64,000 nt of DNA from Bedellia somnulentella (taxonomy: Eukaryota > Arthropoda > Insecta > Lepidoptera > Bedelliidae), in NCBI GenBank assembly GCA_963576735.1, contig OY755173.1, positions 5,550,873 through 5,614,872 of the forward strand. The letters run 5' to 3'. The notes beneath the pieces were generated by a model, which was given only the letters and a program-made list of their open reading frames with translations, was not told where the DNA came from and made no database searches. Shown piece after piece: positions 55,208 through 64,000 of this stretch. The position numbers were made by a program, and so were the translations under genes. Within the stretch, counting starts at the first letter, position 1. Every line of letters begins with the position of its first letter.

Positions 55208-56255
55208 GAATATATGATATATGATATATGGTAAGGACGTCAGAATCATTCGCAATCTGTACGAGAAACAAGTGGCTACAATAAGAGTCGAAGACGAAGA
55301 GACAGGCGAATTCGAAGTCTGTCGGGGAGTCCGTCAGGGTTGTGTCCTCTCTCCATTACTATTTAATATATATTCGGAAGCTATTATATCTGATGCTCTA
55401 ACTGGACTTAAAGCTGGAATAAAGATTAACGGCAAGGTGGTAAATAACTTACGTTATGCAGACGACACTGTCCTAATTGCAGCCTCTGAAAGTGATTTGC
55501 AGACAATCGTAACCAAAGTTCACGAATACAGTGAAAAAGCCGGACTGTCTATCAACACCAGCAAGACCAAGTTTATGCTTGTCTCGAGAAACCCGGATTT
55601 GAACCCTGTAATATCAGTAGCCCAAAGTCAACTGGAGCGGGTACGACAATACAAATATCTTGGGGCTTGGGTAAACGAAGATTGGACATCCGACCAGGAG
55701 ATCAAGACCAGAATAGAAGTTGCCCGAGCATCGTTCAACAAAATGCGCAGAGTACTGTGTTGTCGTAAATTGAACATAAAGCTCCGTGTCAGGCTGCTGT
55801 TGTGTTACATTTGGCCAATTGTCTTGTATGGCTGTGAAACGTGGACTTTAAAAGATGACACACACAAAACGCTTACAAGCATTCGAGATGTGGTGCTACC
55901 GTCGGATGTTGCGCATTAGTTGGACACAGAGAGTTCGAAATGAGATCGTGCTCCAGCGTGTTCATATGTCCCGGAAATTGATGCCCATCGTGAAAAAGCG
56001 CAAAATTGAATACCTTGGGCACGTGTTCAGACACGAAAGATATTCACTGCTCCAACTGATCATGATGGGCAAAGTTGAGGGAAAGAGACGCGCTGGGCGC
56101 CGGCGAAAATCATGGCTCCGGAACATACGGGAATGGACCGGCATAACCTCCGTCGAACAACTGTTTCGGTTGGCTACTAATAAAGAGGAGTTCAAGAAGC
56201 TGACGGCCAACCTTCAGAATTGAAGAGGCACTTGAAGAAGAAGAAGAATATATGA
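55208..56255 (+). mobile_element. RTE-like LINE, 5'-truncated, GAA-rich tail
   Basis: Only the second half of the reverse transcriptase and the C-terminal domain survive. It ends in GAAGAAGAAGAAGAATA soon after the stop. This is the short 3'UTR and trinucleotide tail usual for RTE-like LINEs. Confidence 0.8.
55221..56223 (+). pseudogene. RTE-like reverse transcriptase, C-terminal half with a frameshift
   Basis: 55221-55919 encodes the RT palm and thumb: RGVRQGCVLSPLLFN, LRYADDTVLIA (catalytic YADD), SINTSKTKFMLV, YKYLGAWVNED. A single-base frameshift near 55860 moves the rest to the frame of 55855-56223: RLQAFEMWCYRRMLRISW, KRKIEYLGHVFRHE, WLRNIREWTG. Endonuclease and first catalytic Asp are absent. 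Such sequences are often misannotated in arthropods as craniofacial development protein 2-like. Confidence 0.82.
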
Positions 56256-56431
56256 ATGAAAATAATTTAAAACCTCATGGGCTGATTTTCTATTTGTGGA
56301 AGCTATCTATATTGGGCTCGCTCGATGCATTCCCAATTTTAACTGTTGAAAATTACGTTATTAACGCACTAAGATTGTGTCAAATAGAATAAACACAGAG
56401 CTATTACGTTAATAAATAAATGGTAATTATA

Positions 56432-56502
56432 CATACATTCATATATTCATGGCATTAGTTCCCATTGGGGTAGGCAGGGACTTTAAATCGCCACTCACAA
56501 TA
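56432..56502 (-). repeat. RTE-like LINE 3' end (GRPRRT type), reverse
   Basis: CATACATTCATATATTCATGGCATTAGTTCCCATTGGGG (in parts), GTAGGCAGGGACTTTAAATC. Confidence 0.65.
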
Positions 56503-56583
56503 GGTTCATATTAATAAAATATTATGATTATATATTATAAATATTTACAAAGCAACGAACTAAGAGATTTTTAGAAGATTTTA

Positions 56584-56737
56584 CCTGACGTGTGGTTACT
56601 GCGATTAAATCGCGCCACAGATTCACACTGTCACTGTCCACCACCGTTTTGCTATGACAGTGTTCTTCCGTGATAGGGGGCGGATCTAAATCAGTAAATG
56701 TATTAAGCCATTTTTGCCACTCATGGCAAACAATCAT
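56584..56737 (-). CDS. Candidate first exon, unrecognised
   Basis: The minus strand opens at ATG 56737 with MIVCHEWQKWLNTFTDLD and continues to AVTTRQ, followed by a CAG|GTAAAA donor. Base composition is less AT-biased than the surroundings. No family recognised and no partner exon found. Part of it (CCGTGATAGGGGGCGGATCT) also resembles family B, so it may be repeat-derived. Confidence 0.2.
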
Positions 56738-57125
56738 GGTATATTAATTATATTTGCGTTTGACTGAGCAATAGACTGTCAGTTGGCTTTTGATAAGTGC
56801 TCACCTGGATGTGGCTACACTAATGTTAACAATTTATTAAACTGTTATCGAGTTGTCTGGCGACTGATTTCTAGGGCGATTAGAATAACAAGTTTAACAA
56901 CAGATTAAAGAAATAATAATCAAAGTGTATTTCTCCAAAAAAATAATATCGATGCTTTTAATTATCAAAAATACATTTGAATTTTGGTTGACTAAACAAC
57001 GATTGAAAAGTTATAAAATGAAATATATAATTTAGTATTTTACAACAATATTATAATTAAAGCTTATGCTTGAAAATGTTTCAACTAGAACTAAGTTCTG
57101 TACAATTTATAAATGAACTGAAAGC

Positions 57126-57244
57126 TTAGTTTCTAGGAGGGATTGCGGTGCAAGTTCCTTTGATGCATTTGAGAGGCTCTCTGCAGACTGATGAGGGCGT
57201 CTCCCCGAGCTCCTTGGAGTAGATCTTGCACGGGGCACCCGCAC
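57126..57244 (-). CDS. Cysteine-rich secreted protein, exon 2
   Basis: Acceptor ATTACAG before GTGCGGGTGCC. The split codon A|GT gives Ser. The stop TAA is at 57126-57128. Four of the later cysteines lie here. Confidence 0.8.
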
Positions 57245-58735
57245 CTGTAATTAAAATGGTTTATTACTTCACAATCTATCTATTTGCGCTGCGAAACGAA
57301 CAAATTTGCAACATTCCAAATACTTTGGGAACATTTTCTGTAAAGTATTTAAAGGTAGGGCATATTTTAATGAATTTATGTTTCATCGAAAATTTTATGT
57401 TGCAAATTTGATGCTGAAGCATTCCGAATATTCTAAATTGAAATATTGCATCAACATTGCAAAATAAATCTCACTTACGTACTTAGTTTTGAGATTAAGT
57501 TTACCTCTCTCTAAATTACCTCTTTTTCCACGGGTGTCGTAAGAGTCAACCAACGGTATGGCGCTTTTAAGTGGTTTTTGGGCAATGCGGTTGGAGACCC
57601 ATCATCAACGATACTTTATTTCTGCAATTTCGTCCCCTATCAACTTCCAAATGTGGCTGAGAAGATTCTAGCTCTGGAGCTCTAGCTACCCCTTTTTGGG
57701 ATTTAAGGTCGTGAGTATATGTGTGTGTATGTTTCGAGGATAGATCTACCGATTCTTACTATTTTGAACTTATCTTATTGACTCATTGATTATTCAATAC
57801 AAATGGGGATGGATTAAGAAATACAAATAAATCATTTTTTTATATGTTTATACATAAATATTTCAAGTGCAAGTTGGTAACATACGATAATTTTGCACGA
57901 TAAGAAATATCAAATGTCATAAGAAATTATTGATGAAAAAAACTACTGATCAATTGACTTTATGATACGTGTTATGATCCTACTTATGTTATTACATTTG
58001 TAAACGTTTTGTATGCAATGCTTTATAAGTCATGAACCTTATTCATTGACCACCATCAGCTACGAAGAAACGTAAACTAAATTGGTTTTAACTCAATAAA
58101 AATAATATTGAACTATTTTATATGAGAATGGATACAGTTAGAAAAATGCTGAGCCGAGATACTTGTGTAATAATGTATGTTAAAGTTTCAGTGATGACAT
58201 TAGTAACATATTACAAGTTTATTAACATATTTACATTTAATTAGGCTTTGTTTTGCATGAAAACCTCATGTGGGGATTATTACTAATCAAATAAACAACT
58301 CATAATTTTAGACTCCAGCGGAATGGGATATTTACATGTGTTATTAAAATGGAATCTGCTTACTTTTTAAATGTCATTTGTTGTATACAAATCTGTAAAT
58401 AGCTCAGAAATCAACTATTGTATCTTACTTTTTGACATAAATAGCTGTATGATAAGTACTTGATCTTATAAATACATTTATAAATATTATGTCCTACTTA
58501 ATGATAATAATTTAGTAAAACATGATATGCTGAACTTACTCAGTAACGTGATGCATGCTGGACAGCAACCGCATTTCCCAGAATGGTTAGCCTTGTAGAT
58601 AGACGGCACTTTACAGCTGGAGCTTGGCACCTGGGTAGTGCATGGGTTCTTCTTGCAGTAGTCGCTTCCACATACCAGGTCACCGTACACAGCTGCCACG
58701 CACGCTACCAGCACCAATAATACGACTGCTTTCAT
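57126..58735 (-). CDS. Secreted cysteine-rich protein, fungal-protease-inhibitor/IGFBP-like, two exons
   Basis: Exon 1 58735-58540 and exon 2 57244-57126 join across a 1295-base intron (GTAAGTTC ... TTAATTACAG) to 104 codons. Signal peptide MKAVVLLVLVACVAAVYG (1-18) is followed by a mature chain with DLVCGSDYCKKNPC, CKVPSIYKANHSGKCGCCPAC and, in exon 2, APCKIYSKELGE, SSVCREPLKC, KGTC. The GCGCCPAC centre and C...C...C end resemble an IGFBP-type fold. The whole layout resembles lepidopteran fungal protease inhibitors, secreted haemolymph inhibitors of fungal and other serine proteases. The ATG directly follows TTTCTAG, so a non-coding 5' exon is likely. Coding is certain on splice and signal evidence; the name is inferred from memory. 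Confidence 0.8.
57528..57734 (+). repeat. Family A repeat in the intron, head-truncated
   Basis: CACGGGTGTCGTAAGAG to GTCGTGAGTATATGTGTGTG, within the intron of the cysteine-rich gene and antisense to it. Confidence 0.75.
57740..58535 (-). other. Intron of the cysteine-rich gene
   Basis: AT-rich. A family D head (GAAAACCTCATGTGGGGATT) lies at 58258; otherwise nothing recognised. Confidence 0.5.
58540..58735 (-). CDS. Cysteine-rich secreted protein, exon 1
   Basis: Carries the signal peptide and the first cysteines; ends CTG A|GTAAGT, phase 1. Reading through the donor would give a nonsense tail to 58487. Confidence 0.82.
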
Positions 58736-58744
58736 CTAGAAAGT

Positions 58745-59060
58745 TAATTGGCAGAAATTAATATACAGTATGGGCGATTTGAAAGAATAAAAGAAAATAT
58801 TTTTTATTTAGCGTACAAATAAAAATTAAAATAAAAACATATTTTACATATTTTTAAGGTATACAAGGTTATAAAAGCTTAATATTCGACCGATTATGTT
58901 AAGCCGCTTAAAATCCAATCATCCATCCAATCCGCCTTCAAAAAAGGGTGTTCAACTTTGCACAGTTTGAGCACGTATGTTCGTGAATGTCAGGGCAAAA
59001 GAATCATAAAAGTAGAGTAAATGCAGTAAAAAGGAATTCCTTCAGAAGTATATGTGATAT
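58745..59060 (-). promoter_or_regulatory. Upstream region of the cysteine-rich gene
   Basis: AT-rich; may hold a 5' intron and leader exon given the splice-acceptor-like sequence at the ATG. No core promoter could be identified. Confidence 0.3.
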
Positions 59061-59064
59061 AAAC

Positions 59065-59150
59065 TTCCAAAATTTGCTGAGGAAATTCTTATTTCGAAGC
59101 TATGGCTACCCCTCTAGGGATCTAAAGCCATGAGTATATGTATTTATATT
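59065..59150 (+). repeat. Family A 3' end
   Basis: CTTCCAAAATTTGCTGAGG to GCCATGAGTATATGTATTTA. Confidence 0.7.
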
Positions 59151-59170
59151 TTAAAATATATGAAAATTGA

Positions 59171-59446
59171 AAAAAAACGCTAATCTATCGATATAGTGGT
59201 CAGTGTCCCTACGGAAAATGCTGTACCAACCAAAACGGAACACTCATGCAACTGTGCAGCACCCCGCATCTGCGTCCCGCGTTGTGTGACGGGGCGTCAA
59301 AAAGTTTTGGAGTGCAAGGTGCTGTTCCGCCGGAAATGTCAAAACAGGAGTCGTGGTCGATACGAAAGTGGTCGCCACTAAAGTGGTCGATACGAGATCG
59401 GCAAACTAATGTCAAAGTTCTCGAAGACATGTGTATTTCTGGCTAA
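59171..59446 (+). CDS. Orphan cysteine-containing ORF or exon
   Basis: The frame is open from 59171 to the stop at 59446 and reads GQCPYGKCCTNQNGTLMQLC, then LCDGASKSFG and a basic, tryptophan-containing end (ESWSIRKWSP). The GC content is well above its surroundings. ATATAG at 59191-59196 could be a splice acceptor. It contains the repeat GTGGTCGATACGA twice (59353 and 59383). No family recognised. It could be a terminal exon of a secreted protein or a transposon relic. Confidence 0.3.
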   Translation, partial: KKTLIYRYSGQCPYGKCCTNQNGTLMQLCSTPHLRPALCDGASKSFGVQGAVPPEMSKQESWSIRKWSPLKWSIRDRQTNVKVLEDMCISG

Positions 59447-59819
59447 TATTAGAGATTTATTGCTTAACTGACCTGGTTCCACACTGATACTAAGGGTTAA
59501 AATATTTGAACCGTAGGTATATATAATTATCATATTATAATCTGCAATTAGTAGCACTTATACAATGATATTCTATTATGCTCTGCTCTTATGATCCGAG
59601 GAAAATGTTTTAGTAAGAGAGAAACTTTTTCTTGCCTTATTTATATATTTATGTTTATTTTATCTGTTCGGAATACCTACAGAAAATCATACAATTAGTG
59701 TTTATAAATTCAGTTATCAACTTGGCCAATAACAAGTATTCGCAAATAAACTTATATGTCAATGTCGAAAAATTATTATCAAGCACTTTTATAATAGGAA
59801 ACTGTAACTCAACTGAACT

Positions 59820-60030
59820 TAAACATTCACACCTAATATTCCCGAAGGAGTTGACAGAGGTGCTAAAATTTCTGAACACCATTTGACATTGTCACCTGGT
59901 GTTCAGATTACCCAGATTTTGCTTGGAGAGTATACTCAAATGATGGGGCAGGCCTAGCGCCGTTTTGAACAAATACACTGTCACATGTACATCTGCCTTA
60001 ATAAAAAAACTAATCGGCGTAGGCCTAAGT
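59820..60030 (-). repeat. Family B SINE, reverse, diverged
   Basis: AAACATTCACACCTAATATTCCCGAAGG (in parts) to GGCGTAGGCCTAAG; the head is missing and several substitutions are present. Confidence 0.7.
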
Positions 60031-60034
60031 GTGC

Positions 60035-60480
60035 ATGACGGACGGAAGTTCTCAGAAATTGAGCTGTGACGGCAAGAAACTTTAGTATAAGAAAGAGACT
60101 ATTTATTAATAAATATTTACATTACTTGCGATTATAACTTAGGCTGGGCACATAATGTCAAAAATGTCAACCAAGAAATAACAAAATAAATGTGTGGAGA
60201 TGAAGCGTATTGTCGTTCGTTGATGATTGGAACAGTCGTGCAAATTTAAACGATTCCTTAGAAGAGCTAAGAACAGTGAACACCAGCTCCACTCCAAGTT
60301 GGTGAAGGTTGCACCGACATACTGCATCGCATCGTTCTGCTGCTGTGTGCGATGCAATGCGAGAAACCGGAAAACCACACATAGTACTCTGATGTCAATT
60401 TTTGGTTTTTTTACTTGATTTGACTTGTCTCATTATGATTAGCTATTTTGTTTTATTTTTAAATTGACATTTTATTATAA
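60035..60480. other. Unannotated sequence before the LINE
   Basis: A moderately GC-rich piece (60210-60390) has overlapping short frames on both strands but no recognised family. Confidence 0.35.
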
Positions 60481-63400
60481 GCTGTGCTAAGTAAGGTTTT
60501 TTTTTGTATTCATTGTTATTTGTGTTTTACTTAACGAGAGATTTTAATTGACTTTATTATTATTTCTAATGTGTAATAGTTATGGATGTTTCTAGGGCCG
60601 TCTGCCCTTTTTGCCCCGGTTCCTCAAGGCAATTTGTTATTCCTCGCGGGTTAAATGTTCATATTAGTAGGATTCATAACGGTTGCCCAATACAGCCGTC
60701 ACAAGTGGCTTTACCTACTAGAGCTGATATTAATACTGATTCTTTAACGTTTGGTGACTTAGCTTTGTTAAGAAAAAGGGTACGGGTCTTAAAACATATC
60801 CCTAAGGGTGCAAGGCACTTGGCGGCCGGTAAACTTTCGGAGTTGATTGAGAGGTGCGTTCAGTCAAACAATAATGAAGACTGGTTCAATTTAATGACTT
60901 TTTCGTATTCAGGTCTTAGGGTTCCTTCGTCTGAAGATAAAAACTCATCTCTTACCTCCAAAGTAAAGAATAATTTATCAGCTGGTAATTTGACAGGATT
61001 ACTTTCGTCAAATTCAACACCTCGAACAGGGTCATCTAATCAGAGTCGTTTCCAAAGGACAATCGAAGTTAAGGTGCACAATGGTGACTTGAGTGGTGCT
61101 GTGCGCATTTTGTTATCTGACAATTCGTTGGCAGAGGAAAATAATGAAACGTTATTGGCCTTACGTGATAAAAATCCGGCCCCTAGTCGCAATTTGATTT
61201 TCCCTTCTGAACCGAATAGTTCGAGTGAATTTTTGAATGTGGACACGGCTTCCGTTGCTAAAGTTATAGGATCTTGTAATAGTGGTTCGGCAGCGGGTTT
61301 GGATGGGATTCGCCCGGAAATGCTTAAAGAGTTAACATCGATGGTAGCGGGAGAAAACGGTGCAGTACTTTTGCGCTCCCTTTGCAGTTTAGCAAATTTT
61401 ATGTTAAAGGGCATGGTAAATAGGGAAGTCTGTCCTTTTTTTTACGGTGCTTCTCTTTGTGCTCTGAAAAAAAAGGATGGTGTAATTCGTCCGATTGCTG
61501 TTAGTAGTGTGCTTCGTCGCCTAGTCGCTAAACTGGGTTGTAGTGTTGTTCGTGACACAACTGCTTCACTTTTGCAACCTCGACAAGTGGGCTTTGGCAT
61601 TCCGTTGGGATGTGAAGCTGCTATTCATGCTACAAGGTCTTTCGTTTTTTCAAGAAGTGGTACAGATGACGTGATTTTAAAAGTCGATTTAAAAAATGCT
61701 TTTAATACTGTTGAACGGGATATTGTTTTGCACATGGTAAAGGAAAAAGCTCCGTCCTTTACCCTTTTCTGCACCAATGTTATTCGAGACCAAGCAACTT
61801 ATTTTTCGGTGACAACCTGGTGGAGTCGGAGGTGGGAGTGCAACAGGGGGATCCTTTAGGCTCTATGCTCTTTAGTCTCGCGATCCATGATGTGATCTCT
61901 TCTTTAAGTTCTTCGCTTAATGTTTGGTATCTCGATGACGGTATTATTGGTGGCAGCCTGGAGTCCGTGATGAATGACATTGTTGTGCTAATACAAGCTT
62001 TTGATCGTTTAGGTTTGCATTTGAATTTTGGGAAATGTGAGTTGTTTGCTTGTTCTGGACAAGCTTCTCAAGAGGTTCACTCGAGTATCAACGCCCTTAT
62101 ACCTGGTGTACAAGTTTTGGACAAGACGAATTTTACTCTTCTAGGTGCTCCAATCTTTTCTGAGGGTGTACCGGGTGTTATTCTTTCGAAAATGAATATT
62201 TTGACAGACACGAAACAACATTTAAAACAGCTTTCTGCTCATGTAGCTTTGACAATTTTGCGTAGTTGCCTATCTATTCCTCGAGTAACTTACACTCTTC
62301 GTACCGCTCCAGTCTGGCTTCATGTTGAATTATCGCAGAGATATGACGACACCCTTCGAGTATTGCTCGAACATGTTTTAAATATAGAGTTATCAGACTT
62401 TCAGTGGTGTCAGGCTGCGTTGCCAATCAGACATGGAGGTTTGGGTATTCGCTGTCTTCGAGACAGTATTGCCGGCTTTTTTGGCTTCCTCGCGTGGGGT
62501 TTTGGATCTAGTCACTACCATATTATGTATTAATGGTGATGGATTCTGGATTCCTTTTGCTGAGGAGGCTTTAAGATCTTGGCGTGTTCAATGTCCAAAC
62601 AGTGATTTGCCAGAGCAGCCTAGTCGGCAGCGTGCATGGGACGAGGAGCTTTGTCAGGTTGCATTGCAAGATATGGTGGAGCAATGTTCTGGTGCAGAGT
62701 TGGCACGTTTTAGGACTGCGTCTCATCTAGACTCTGGTTGTTGGCTGTATGCTTTACCCTCTCCGCAGCTTGGGACCCTATTGGACAATAATTCTCTGCG
62801 GATTGCAGTGGCACTTCGCTTAGGATGCAACATTTGTCAACCACATCGCTGTGTCTGTGGGGCGCAGGTGGGTTCTTTAGGTCGACACGGGCTTCATTGT
62901 GTCCGTAGTGCAGGCAGAATCTCACGGCACCAGTCTGTAAATGATATCGTTCGCAGAGCTCTCATTTCTGCTGATATCCCTGCAGTTCTCGAGCCTCAGG
63001 GATTATTCAGGAGTGACGGTAAGCGCCCGGATGGTTTGACCTTGGTTCCGTGGGAGAGAGGTCGTTGCCTGATTTGGAATGCCACTTGCGTCTGCACATT
63101 TGGACCTTCCCATGTAGGATCTACTACTGCAGCTCCGGGGGCTGCTGAAACGGTTGCAAGACATAAGCTTTCTAAGTATAGTCAGCTTATGTCCTCTTTT
63201 TTCTTTGTGCCTCTCGCTGTAGAAACTTCCGGAGTTTGCGGTTTAGAGGGGAAATCTTTTATAAAAGAGATAGGTCGTCGCCTGAGGAACCGTGGCTGGG
63301 ACTACCGTTCTGGGGCATTTTTGATGCAGAGGATCTCCCTAGCTGTTCAACGGGGTAACGCTGCCAGCGTAATGGGGACCTTTGGGTCGGATGTGTCTCG

Positions 63401-63545
63401 GAGCGGTTTGTTTAATTGACCTTTTTTTTAAATTATATTTGTTTAATTTTATTGTTAAATTATTTTTAGTTTTAAGTTAGTTGTAAGGTGCTTATGTCTA
63501 ATGTTATATGATTTGTACTTGAATAATAAAAATTGCTGACTCTAA
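60480..63545 (+). mobile_element. LINE with restriction-enzyme-like endonuclease, near full length
   Basis: A single-ORF non-LTR retrotransposon: zinc finger, reverse transcriptase with YLDD, and a C-terminal PD-(D/E)xK-type endonuclease. The ends are approximate; the 3'UTR runs to about 63545 (TTGAATAATAAAAATTGCTG). Its GC content is higher than that of the flanks. The single ORF and C-terminal nuclease place it among the R2/R4/CRE-like LINEs, but I cannot name its clade. Confidence 0.8.
60582..63419 (+). pseudogene. Polyprotein of the REL-endonuclease LINE, two compensating frameshifts
   Basis: It opens at ATG 60582. N-terminal Cys2-His2 finger: CPFC ... HISRIH. The RT begins around GLDGIRPEMLKEL, with VDLKNAFNTVERD carrying the first Asp. 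A one-base shift near 61805 moves the frame to VESEVGVQQGDPLG, YLDDGIIGGS (catalytic pair) and LNFGKCELF. A second shift near 62470, after LGIRCLRDS, returns to the original frame for LPAFLASSRGV, the cysteine cluster CNICQPHRCVCG with HGLHC, and the endonuclease-like GKRPDGLTLVPW / CLIWNATCVCTF and KLSKYSQL, ending at 63419. The whole span is 946 codons. Expected Asp in the WDATC-type motif reads Asn (WNATC), so the nuclease may be dead. Confidence 0.82.
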
Positions 63546-63593
63546 AGAAATAACAGAAGTTATAGAGATTTATTATAAATGGATCCGATATTT

Positions 63594-63819
63594 CTACATA
63601 CATACATACATATACTCACGGCTATAAATCCCTAGAACGGGTAGCCAGAGCTAAGGAATTAGAAATTCTTTAGCCACTTTTGGAAATGTGAGTAGGGAAA
63701 AGATGGTAAAATAAAGGTTGTTGGTGATGGGTCTCCAACCGCATCGCCCAAATATCCTTTAAAAGCCCCAATACCTTTAGTCACCTTTTACGTACACCCA
63801 CCGGAAGAAATGGGGTATA
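63594..63819 (-). repeat. Family A repeat, reverse
   Basis: Near-complete from a (CATA)n tail to ACCGGAAGAAATGGGGTA; the last 30 bases of the head are missing. It lies about 50 bases after the LINE. Confidence 0.8.
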
Positions 63820-64000
63820 CGCTAATAGCGTGATACAAATAGAAATTTATTTATGATCAGAAATAAAAATAATTCATTATGTTGAACAAAAGCTCACTCG
63901 ACCAAATGAAACCTGTCTATATTAAAAAGGACTATTTGAGTTTAGAAAGTAATAAAAGCCTTTAGAAAGTATTCCAAGAATTAATTTACTTTGCGTTTGA
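63820..64000. other. Window end, nothing recognised
   Basis: AT-rich sequence without a recognised feature. Confidence 0.4.

Overview
The window looks like an AT-rich lepidopteran (moth or butterfly) nuclear genome. This is inferred from three things: Helitrons with the TCTATA...CTAG termini familiar from Lepidoptera, several tRNA-derived SINE families with tailed ends, and a small secreted cysteine-rich gene of the lepidopteran fungal-protease-inhibitor type. No bacterial-style genes, CRISPR arrays or rRNA genes are visible.

Two host genes can be rebuilt from splice sites. The first is a sterol O-acyltransferase (SOAT/ACAT, MBOAT family) gene on the minus strand. Its start codon is at 33107 and seven coding exons run down to 6044. 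All splice phases agree, giving 359 codons, but the 3' exon(s), including the catalytic-histidine region, are not found in the window. Its introns (0.8 to 12 kb) are packed with repeats. The FYxDWWN signature reads FYEEWWT. The second gene, 57126-58735 minus, has two coding exons and encodes a 104-residue secreted cysteine-rich protein.

Most of the rest is transposable elements. From 1 to about 46 kb there are more than 30 full or partial copies of one short TATG-tailed repeat (family A), about a dozen copies of a tRNA-derived SINE (family B), one or more further tRNA-like families, 3' scraps of an RTE-like LINE, CR1/jockey-type LINE 3' fragments, an R4-type LINE fragment, several Helitrons, a 122-bp tandem array and a perfect 145-bp inverted repeat.

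From 46 to 54 kb there is a nearly complete CR1-type LINE on the minus strand. Its ORF1 has a PHD finger, a coiled coil and an SGNH-like region; its ORF2 has an endonuclease and a reverse transcriptase. ORF2 is split by a 2762-bp DNA transposon of Ginger type on the plus strand, with TGT...ACA ends, a 4-bp CATA target duplication and a spliced integrase-like transposase. Removing that element and one CATA restores the ORF2 frame exactly.

From 55 to 64 kb there is a 5'-truncated RTE-like LINE, the cysteine-rich gene, an orphan cysteine-containing ORF, and a nearly full-length LINE whose C-terminus looks like a restriction-enzyme-like endonuclease (YLDD reverse transcriptase, two compensating frameshifts).
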